Origin: JANNMJ01 sp031397815
GTDB lineage: Bacteria > Bacteroidota > Bacteroidia > Cytophagales > Hymenobacteraceae
Assembly: GCA_031397815.1 (NCBI GenBank)
Contig: JANNMJ010000165.1
Span: 1-26,938 of the forward strand
DNA: 26,938 nt
Direction of reading: 5' to 3'
The notes under the pieces: generated by a model
What the model saw: only the letters and a program-made list of their open reading frames with translations
What the model was told of the DNA's origin: nothing
The model's database searches: none
In this document: piece by piece, positions 21,060-26,938 of the stretch
Layout of the letters: each line of letters starts with the position of its first letter
How positions within the stretch are numbered: position 1 is the stretch's first letter
Position numbers and translations under genes: made by a program

Positions 21060-22259
21060 ATGTACGCCACGCTCCAGCCCGACCTCGAAAAGCAGCTTCA
21101 GGAAATCAAGGACGCCGGTCTTTTCAAGAAAGAGCGCATCATCACCACGCCGCAGGGCGCCGAGATCGCCACCACCGAAGCCGGTGACGTGCTGAATTTC
21201 TGCGCCAATAATTACCTCGGGCTTAGCTCGCACCCGGACGTCATCAAGGCGGCGAAGGAGGCGATTGATACGCACGGCTACGGCATGTCGAGCGTGCGGT
21301 TTATCTGCGGCACGCAGGATATTCACAAAGAGCTGGAGGCGAAAATCGCCGAATTTCTCGGCACCGAGGACACGATTTTGTACGCGGCGGCTTTCGATGC
21401 GAACGGCGGCGTGTTCGAGCCGTTGCTCAACGAGCAAGACGCCGTGATTTCCGACGCCCTCAACCACGCGTCGATCATCGACGGGGTGCGGCTGTGCAAG
21501 GCGCAACGGATGCGCTACGCGCACAACGATATGGCCGACCTCGAAAAGCAGCTTCAGGACGCCGTGGCGAAGGGCACGCGCCACCGTCTGATTGTGACGG
21601 ACGGGTCGTTCTCGATGGACGGCACCATCGCGCAGCTCGATAAAATCTGCGACCTCGCCGATAAATATTCCGCGCTGGTGATGATCGACGAGTGCCACTC
21701 GATGGGCTTCCTCGGCAAGACCGGGCGCGGCACCCACGAGCATTGCAACGTGATGGGGCGGGTCGATATCATCACCGGAACCCTCGGCAAGGCGCTCGGC
21801 GGCGCGATGGGCGGGTTTACGTCGGGCCGCAAGGAGATTGTGGAGATGCTGCGCCAACGCTCGCGGCCGTACCTGTTCTCGAATACGCTCGCCCCGGCGA
21901 TTGTCGGCGCGTCGCTGCGGGTGCTCGATCTGCTGACCGAATCGACGGAGCTGCGCGACCGGCTCGAAGAGAACACCACGTATTTCCGGAAACAGATGAC
22001 CGACGCGGGCTTCGATATCACGCCCGGCGAGCACCCGATTGTGCCGGTGATGCTCTACGACGCGAAACTCAGTCAGGAATTCGCCGCCCGGATGCTCGAT
22101 AAAGGCATTTACGTTGTGGGGTTCTATTTCCCCGTCGTTCCGAAAGACAAGGCTCGGATTCGGGTGCAGATGTCGGCCGGCCACACCCGCGAGCACCTCG
22201 ACAAAGCCATTGCTGCATTCACCGAGGTGGGGCGTGAATTGGGAGTGTTGAAAGGGTAA
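21060..22259 (+). CDS. kbl: Glycine C-acetyltransferase (2-amino-3-ketobutyrate CoA ligase)
   Basis: 399 aa, normal length. A PLP enzyme of the alpha-oxoamine synthase family that cleaves 2-amino-3-ketobutyrate with CoA to glycine and acetyl-CoA in threonine breakdown. FCANNYLGLSSHP (47-59) and GYGMSSVRFICGTQ (73-86) are signatures of the KBL branch. His136 stacks on PLP, Asp210 and His213 are in MIDECHSMGFLG, and Lys244 in TGTLGKALGGAMGG forms the Schiff base. Related serine palmitoyltransferase and AONS enzymes are distinguished by the VRFICGTQ segment. No threonine dehydrogenase (tdh) gene is in the window. The gene stands alone and is divergent from hutU. Confidence 0.95.
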   Translation: MYATLQPDLEKQLQEIKDAGLFKKERIITTPQGAEIATTEAGDVLNFCANNYLGLSSHPDVIKAAKEAIDTHGYGMSSVRFICGTQDIHKELEAKIAEFLGTEDTILYAAAFDANGGVFEPLLNEQDAVISDALNHASIIDGVRLCKAQRMRYAHNDMADLEKQLQDAVAKGTRHRLIVTDGSFSMDGTIAQLDKICDLADKYSALVMIDECHSMGFLGKTGRGTHEHCNVMGRVDIITGTLGKALGGAMGGFTSGRKEIVEMLRQRSRPYLFSNTLAPAIVGASLRVLDLLTESTELRDRLEENTTYFRKQMTDAGFDITPGEHPIVPVMLYDAKLSQEFAARMLDKGIYVVGFYFPVVPKDKARIRVQMSAGHTREHLDKAIAAFTEVGRELGVLKG

Positions 22260-22372
22260 GGAGCGGATTGATGGATTGCGGATGGCGTCCGGCGTAACTG
22301 CCGGCGCTGTCATCCGGTCGGGAGTACGATTATTTAAGACTGTTCCATTCCCTCTTACCTCCCCTCGATCCT

Positions 22373-23806
22373 TTGCAGAGACTTTTATTCCTTTTCATCT
22401 TGGGTTGGCTGTCGCTTGGAGGCAGTCTTCACCCAGCGGCGGCGCAGCTCATCCCGGCGCAGCTTCGGCGAGACCTTCAGGCGGAGCTGGACCGCATACC
22501 GTCGCATTTTGGTCTGAAGGGGGTTGCCGGGGGCGTCCGATTTCCGGACGGCACTTTCTGGACGGGTGCAGCGGGTGTTTCGACAGATTCCCCGCTCGAT
22601 TCATTACGGCCGGATATGCTGTTCGGGGCGGCTTCCGTCACGAAGACCTTCACCACGGCGCTCATCATGCGGATGGTGGAGGAAGGCTATCTCAGCCTCG
22701 ACGATTCCATCGGCCCGCGCTTACCGGTCTGGGCACGTCTGCCGAATATCAATCCCGCGATCACGATCCGGCAGCTTCTCGACCATACCCACGGCCTGGG
22801 CGAATACACCGCGACCGGGGCGTACATATCGCCGATGGTATTCACGCCGAACCGGCTGCTCACGCGCGCCGATTTGGTGGCGATGATTGGCCCGCCCATC
22901 AGCACCCCCGGCGCTCAATACACCTACGGCAACACCGGTTTTCTGCTGCTGGGCGTGATTATCGAGAAGATTTATAATCTGCCGGCGGAGGAGATGATTC
23001 GGCGGATCGTGTTTCGGACTTGCGGGCTGACGACGACATTTTTCAGCTATTACGATTCCATTCCGCCGAATCTGGTTCAGGCGCACGGGTGGTCGGCGGC
23101 GACGAATCCGTCGACGGACACGAATCTGCGGTCGCGGCGGGCGATGTTCAGCGGCTATAACGTGGCCGGCGGGAGCTTATCGACGGCCAAGGATCTGGCG
23201 CAATGGGGCCGGATGCTGTTCGGGGGGCATTATATCACTCCGGCATCTCTGGCGACGATCCAGACCATCACGCCGCAGTCGCTGACGGGCAGCTTGTATC
23301 CGTATGGGCTAGGCTGCATCTCGTTTACCTTCGATCAGCGGACCGCTTGGGGGCATTTCGGGAATATTTCGGGGTGCGTATCGGTCATTGCGTATGAGCC
23401 GACTTGCGACGTGAGCATTGCCCTGCTCTTCAACGACGACCGTCTGCCGAACCTGCGCCCGCTGATCGTGGAGCGGATGTATAATATGATCAAGCAGGTG
23501 ATCTGCCCCGTGCCGCTGGGGCCGGGTACGAAGCTGACGGTGCTGGAGAAGCCGTCTTTCGCCCCGAACCCCGCCCACGACGCCACGTTGCTCCGGTTTA
23601 CCAGTCCGTCTGGTACCCGTCAGGTGACGCTGACGTTATTTGATGCCACGGGGCGCTTGGCGGGCACGCAGGAGCTTGATTCGGCGAAGGGCCTTCACGA
23701 GATAAAGCTCACCGGCCTGACGGCGGGCGCGTATCACGCGCAGCTGCAATTAGTGGGTACGAACGGCACGACCAGCGCCAGCAGCCGGCTGGTGGTGATG
23801 CCCTAA
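22373..23806 (+). CDS. Exported serine hydrolase (beta-lactamase/PBP4-like) with T9SS sorting domain, copy 1
   Basis: 477 aa. The start is a TTG, since no ATG precedes the signal peptide (LLFLFILGWLSLGG, cleavage near AAAQ25). The serine hydrolase fold shows the nucleophile motif SVTK (Ser88, Lys91), the second motif YGN (Tyr185 to Asn187) and HFG (328-330) as third motif, as in class C beta-lactamase/D-alanyl-D-alanine carboxypeptidase relatives. Residues from about 395 (PSFAPNPAHDATLLRF to the end, with LTGLTAGAYHAQL) form a type IX sorting domain, so the enzyme should be moved across the outer membrane and fixed on or released from the surface. Cys at 315, 335, 345 and 378 may form disulfides. 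The next gene, 11 bases on, is a paralogue. The substrate is unknown. Confidence 0.93.
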   Translation: MQRLLFLFILGWLSLGGSLHPAAAQLIPAQLRRDLQAELDRIPSHFGLKGVAGGVRFPDGTFWTGAAGVSTDSPLDSLRPDMLFGAASVTKTFTTALIMRMVEEGYLSLDDSIGPRLPVWARLPNINPAITIRQLLDHTHGLGEYTATGAYISPMVFTPNRLLTRADLVAMIGPPISTPGAQYTYGNTGFLLLGVIIEKIYNLPAEEMIRRIVFRTCGLTTTFFSYYDSIPPNLVQAHGWSAATNPSTDTNLRSRRAMFSGYNVAGGSLSTAKDLAQWGRMLFGGHYITPASLATIQTITPQSLTGSLYPYGLGCISFTFDQRTAWGHFGNISGCVSVIAYEPTCDVSIALLFNDDRLPNLRPLIVERMYNMIKQVICPVPLGPGTKLTVLEKPSFAPNPAHDATLLRFTSPSGTRQVTLTLFDATGRLAGTQELDSAKGLHEIKLTGLTAGAYHAQLQLVGTNGTTSASSRLVVMP

Positions 23807-23817
23807 AAGCAAAATCG

Positions 23818-25266
23818 ATGGTTACCCGCCGAGCCTTTTTTCCCCGTCTTGCTCGTCCGGTAGTTATCCTCCTGCTCGTGGTGGAGCTGTTGCTGCTGCG
23901 CGCACTTTCGGCGGCGGCGCAGCTCCCTCCGGCACTCACGGCGGCCCTCCAGCACCGCCTCGACTCCACGCAGCGCGCGTACGGGGTGCGCGGAGTAACG
24001 GCGGCCGTCCGGTTCGCCGACGGCACCATCTGGACGGGCGCGGCGGGATCTTCCACCGTTCAGCCCCCCGACCCGCTGCGCCCGCAGATGCTGTTCGGCA
24101 TCGCCTCGATCACCAAAACCTTCACCGCCGCACTGGTGCTGCGGCTGGCCGAGCGCGGCGCCTTCGGCCTCGACGACCCCATTCGGCAGCACCTGCCGGT
24201 GCTCGGCGCGTACCCGAACATCCATCCCGGCATCACCATTCGGCAGCTCCTCGGGCATACCAGCGGGCTGGCGGAATACACGCGTACGTCGGCGTTTCAG
24301 GATACGGTGCTGCGCCGCCCGGCGCAGCGGTTCCTCGCGGATTCGCTGCTGCGGTTGGTCGGGGCGGGGACGAATCTGCCCGGCGTGGCGTACGCGTACA
24401 TCAATACCGGCTACCTCGTGCTCGGGATGCTCATTGAGCGGAAGCTGGGAATGCCGCTGGCGCAGGCGTACCGGCAAGAGCTGCTCACCCCGACCGGCCT
24501 CGACTCTACTTTCCTCGGGTACGACGACCCGCTTCCCGCCGCCCTTCCGGTGGCGCACAGCTGGACGTGGGCGATATCCGGCACCATCCGCGACCTTTCC
24601 CTCGCGCCCCGCACGGCGCTTTTCAGTGGCTATCAAGCGGCGGGCGGGCTGCTGGCGACGCCCGCCGACGTCGCGCGCTGGGGCGCGGCGCTGTTTGGCG
24701 GCTCCGTGCTTTCTGCGGCTTCGCGGCAGCTGATGCAGACGGCCTCTCCGCTATCCAGTGCGGCGCGGTACGGCTTGGGCGCCATTGCGTATTCCGTGGA
24801 CGGCGGGCGCACGGCGTGGGGGCATATGGGCGGGATTTGGGGGTGCCAGTCGATCTTTTGTTACGAGCCGATTTGCGGCCTCAGCATCGCGGTGCTCATC
24901 AATGATGACCTTCGGCCCGACCTCCGGTACAACCTCATGCCCGCCCTCTACGCCATCGCCGCCCGCGCGACGTGCAGCGTGCAGGCGGTTCCGCCGCCGG
25001 TGGTGGTCGCGGAAAAGAGTCGTTTTCTGCCGAACCCCGCGCACGGCACCACCACGCTGGAGCTTGGCGCGCCCGCTCGCGGCCACGCCCACACCCTGAC
25101 ACTCTATGATGCCGCCGGACGGGCCGTACGCACTTTTGCGCTCCCCGCCGATGCTTTCCGGCACAACCTCCCCCTCGACGGCCTGCCGCCGGGCGTTTAC
25201 AGCACGCGGCTGGTAAGCGATACCAGTCCGGCCACGGTTACGCAGCGGCTGGTGGTGCTGCCTTAA
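23818..25266 (+). CDS. Exported serine hydrolase (beta-lactamase/PBP4-like) with T9SS sorting domain, copy 2
   Basis: 482 aa, the same domain plan as the gene 11 bases upstream and clearly its paralogue. A signal peptide occupies 1-35 (VVILLLVVELLLLRALSAAAQ). Active-site motifs are SITK (Ser97, Lys100), YIN (194-196) and HMG (336-338). The C-terminus from about 401 (SRFLPNPAHGTTTLEL to the end, with LDGLPPGVYSTRL) is the type IX sorting domain. Cys343, 353 and 386 match the copy-1 cysteines at 335, 345 and 378. The coding sequence is visibly more GC-rich at third positions than copy 1. It is probably co-transcribed with copy 1. Substrate unknown; peptides, esters or peptidoglycan stems are possible. 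Confidence 0.94.
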   Translation: MVTRRAFFPRLARPVVILLLVVELLLLRALSAAAQLPPALTAALQHRLDSTQRAYGVRGVTAAVRFADGTIWTGAAGSSTVQPPDPLRPQMLFGIASITKTFTAALVLRLAERGAFGLDDPIRQHLPVLGAYPNIHPGITIRQLLGHTSGLAEYTRTSAFQDTVLRRPAQRFLADSLLRLVGAGTNLPGVAYAYINTGYLVLGMLIERKLGMPLAQAYRQELLTPTGLDSTFLGYDDPLPAALPVAHSWTWAISGTIRDLSLAPRTALFSGYQAAGGLLATPADVARWGAALFGGSVLSAASRQLMQTASPLSSAARYGLGAIAYSVDGGRTAWGHMGGIWGCQSIFCYEPICGLSIAVLINDDLRPDLRYNLMPALYAIAARATCSVQAVPPPVVVAEKSRFLPNPAHGTTTLELGAPARGHAHTLTLYDAAGRAVRTFALPADAFRHNLPLDGLPPGVYSTRLVSDTSPATVTQRLVVLP

Positions 25267-25380
25267 GCGTGTCTGTGACTATTGGCTGAGAGCGCCCGTC
25301 AGCCCCTTGTTCGCACCTTTGCGCCCGGCAGAGCGGTTGCCGTTGGTGTTCTGCCTATGTTGTTTTCCTCCGAAACTTCC

Positions 25381-25980
25381 ATGAGATTCCCCCTATTGCT
25401 CGGCGCGGCGCTGCTGCTCGCCGCCTGTTCGTCTGATACCAAGAAAGACGCCCCCGTCAGTGCTTCTGAAAAGGCGGCGGAAACGTCTGGCTCCGCCGAT
25501 GCGGCCACCCAGAAACTCCCGACCTACCAGCGTTCGCGGCAGCGTATCGATTCGTTGGAGACGCGGATTAAAGCGGCCGTAGCGTCACCGCAGAAAGACC
25601 CCGACATCCAGCTCACGATGTACATGATCCAAGCGTATCAGTACTTCGCCGTCGATTTTCCGAACGACCCCCGCGCCCCCGAAAGCCTCGACCGCGCCGG
25701 TCAGCTCTACAACGGCGTCCTGAACGACCATCAGCGCGCCGCCGAGTACTTCGAGAAGGCCTACCAGAAGTATCCGCAGTACCCGAAACGCCCACAGCTC
25801 CTGCTGCAACTGGCCGTCGCGTGCGAGGAAGGCGGCGACACCACCAACGCCGCCTTCGCCTACAAGCGCCTGATTTCGGGCTACCCGAAAAGTCCGCTGG
25901 CCGAGCAAGCGCGCGGCCTCCTCAAGCTCCTGCGGATGCCGGAAGCCGAGCGGCAGAAGATGTTTGGGGGGAAGAAGTAG
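25381..25980 (+). CDS. TPR-like outer-membrane or periplasmic lipoprotein
   Basis: 199 aa. MRFPLLLGAALLLAACSS is a lipoprotein signal peptide with the lipidated Cys at 16. After a low-complexity linker (20-50), residues 75-180 contain at least three helix-pair repeats of the TPR pattern (AYQYFAVDFPNDPRAPESL, AAEYFEKAYQKYPQYPKRPQ, AAFAYKRLISGYPKSPLAEQ), similar to BamD/YfiO and to tol-pal-system YbgF. The frame extends to 25282, but the ATG at 25381 places the signal peptide first. A CACCTTTG element lies 58 bases upstream. Such proteins scaffold envelope complexes; the exact partner is unknown. It follows the two T9SS hydrolases on the same strand, 115 bases on. Confidence 0.9.
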   Translation: MRFPLLLGAALLLAACSSDTKKDAPVSASEKAAETSGSADAATQKLPTYQRSRQRIDSLETRIKAAVASPQKDPDIQLTMYMIQAYQYFAVDFPNDPRAPESLDRAGQLYNGVLNDHQRAAEYFEKAYQKYPQYPKRPQLLLQLAVACEEGGDTTNAAFAYKRLISGYPKSPLAEQARGLLKLLRMPEAERQKMFGGKK

Positions 25981-25994
25981 GCTGGCTCTGACGT

Positions 25995-26120
25995 AGCCGG
26001 CTCTGTCCCAGAGACGGTGTTGATTCGCCGTATGGACGCCATCTCTGAGATGAGACAGAGCTGGCCACGCGTTTCAGAGAAGACAAATTGACGCCATCTC
26101 TGGGACAGAGCTGGCCACGC
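25995..26120. repeat. CTCTGTCCCAGAGA-type repeat cluster
   Basis: Two direct copies of GACGCCATCTCTG...ACAGAGCTGGCCACGC lie at 26035-26070 and 26090-26120; the first carries a 5-base expansion. An inverted, weaker copy (GCCGGCTCTGTCCCAGAGAC) begins at about 25995. Together they form a small palindromic cluster between the lipoprotein and Uma2 genes, another family different from those at 1718 and 5121. Confidence 0.7.
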
Positions 26121-26156
26121 ACGCTGAGCGCCTTCCTATCCGTGTGGGTGCTCCCG

Positions 26157-26164
26157 TATCTTTG
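26157..26164 (+). promoter_or_regulatory. Bacteroidota -7 element upstream of the Uma2 gene
   Basis: TATCTTTG, an exact TAnnTTTG match, 21 bases before the ATG, so the transcript leader would be very short. Confidence 0.5.
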
Positions 26165-26184
26165 ACTAAACGCCCTCACGCCCT

Positions 26185-26832
26185 ATGTCTGCCGTCCCGA
26201 ATCAACCTAATTCTGCCCCAATCCCTCCCCGATTCGCTCGGGTGGTGCCGTTTAATCGGATTTCAGAAGCCGCTTATCTCGCTCTGAACGCCACGTCTGA
26301 CCAGAAGCTCGAATATCATCAGGGCGAAGTAGTGGCGATGGCGGGCGCGTCGGTGGCGCACAATTTTATTGTCGACAATACGCTGGGGGCGCTGCTGATT
26401 TTATTGCGCGGCAAACCGTGTCGGCCTATCGGGTCCGATATGCGCATTTATGCAGAAGAAAAAGGGAGTTATTTTTTCCCTGACCTGACCGTCGTCTGCG
26501 GCGAGCGTCAACTGAAGACGGATATACAGCCCGCCGCCCTCCTCAATCCGCTGCTCATTGTCGAGGTATTGTCGGCGTCCACGGCGGCGTATGATTTAGG
26601 TCGAAAATTCCAGCTTTATCAATCGATTCCCAGCCTGCGCTATTACCTGCTGCTCGATTCGCAGCAAGTCAGTGCCGACCTCTATTCCCGCGACCCCGGC
26701 GCCGACCTCTGGACGCTCCGTCACTTCGAAGATCTCGCCGCGGCTCTCCCCTTCCCCGCCCTCGAAATTGAGCTGCCGTTAGCTGAGGTTTACGCGGCGG
26801 TGGTGTTTGGGGAAGGGGAAGAGGTGCGGTAG
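26185..26832 (+). CDS. Uma2-family (DUF820) restriction-endonuclease-like protein
   Basis: 215 aa. Uma2 proteins have a PD-(D/E)XK nuclease fold; they are abundant in Cyanobacteria and Bacteroidota and their role is unknown. The family pattern is clear: LEYHQGEVVAMAGASVAHNFI (42-62), SDMRIYAEE with Asp85, FFPDLTVVCG with Asp100, LLIVEVLS with Glu127 and GRKFQLYQ with Lys141, giving the putative metal-dependent active site. The extra N-terminal 17 residues are Pro/Asn-rich. It stands alone and is bordered by palindromic repeats on both sides. Confidence 0.94.
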   Translation: MSAVPNQPNSAPIPPRFARVVPFNRISEAAYLALNATSDQKLEYHQGEVVAMAGASVAHNFIVDNTLGALLILLRGKPCRPIGSDMRIYAEEKGSYFFPDLTVVCGERQLKTDIQPAALLNPLLIVEVLSASTAAYDLGRKFQLYQSIPSLRYYLLLDSQQVSADLYSRDPGADLWTLRHFEDLAAALPFPALEIELPLAEVYAAVVFGEGEEVR

Positions 26833-26895
26833 ACAAAGCTGGCCTCGCGTGATTTGTCTACGCCAGTCGTACCTCATTTCCCCCGCAAACGCACT

Positions 26896-26920
26896 GTAGG
26901 GGCGGGCCTTGTGCCCGCCC
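26896..26920 (+). repeat. GTAGGGGCGGGC-type hairpin repeat
   Basis: GTAGGGGCGGGC, CTTGT, GCCCGCCC: an 8-bp perfect stem with a 5-base loop, the best-conserved copy of the family also seen at 5839-5863 and 8905-8980. It lies 64 bases past the Uma2 stop. Confidence 0.8.
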
Positions 26921-26938
26921 ACACCGTAGCCCACTCAG

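Noticed and set aside
20823..22313. 496-aa open frame on the minus strand, opposite kbl
   Set aside because: Antisense shadow of kbl with biased composition and no recognisable domain.

Overview
The window looks like chromosomal DNA of a high-GC member of the Bacteroidota, most likely a Cytophagales/Hymenobacter-like lineage. The evidence is C-terminal sorting domains of the type IX secretion system (T9SS) on several exported proteins, Bacteroidota-style TAnnTTTG promoter elements, few Shine-Dalgarno sequences, and many small bacteroidete-type conserved genes. The genus is an inference. I found no rRNA, tRNA, CRISPR array, transposase, integrase or phage gene.

Layout. Positions 1-5100 hold a sensor histidine kinase, a long palindromic repeat array, a tiny exported protein that is almost only a T9SS sorting domain, an ABC exporter and a conserved unknown gene. 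Positions 5100-8300 hold a large palindrome, a small repetitive lipoprotein, and the ribosome-assembly GTPases Der and Era. Positions 8320-10360 hold a YoeB-type toxin-antitoxin pair and an AT-richer stretch with two genes of unknown function. Positions 10360-15830 are housekeeping-like: DinB-like protein, ferrochelatase, membrane protein, cysteine desulfurase, L,D-transpeptidase, GNAT acetyltransferase and a DUF486 membrane protein.

Positions 15940-19040 are a dense toxin-antitoxin region: a MazF-type pair, an MntA/HepT pair with a third coupled gene, and a PIN-domain gene coupled to an unknown gene. Positions 19090-22260 hold the divergent genes for urocanate hydratase (hutU) and glycine C-acetyltransferase (kbl). 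Positions 22370-25980 hold two tandem paralogous serine hydrolases with T9SS sorting domains and a TPR-like lipoprotein. The window ends with a Uma2-type nuclease gene and more repeats.

The most notable observation is a decayed copy of the last 40 or so codons of hutU at about 16599-16716. It lies in the same orientation as the intact gene, whose 3' end is at 19090. The HepT/MntA, PIN and associated unknown genes sit exactly between the two copies, as expected for a small genomic island that entered at the hutU 3' end or arose by duplication there. Within it, two tightly coupled unknown proteins (125 aa and 169 aa) sit beside known toxin-type families and are the best candidates for undescribed partners. 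Intergenic DNA also carries at least five families of palindromic repeats, one of which supplies the stop codon of der.
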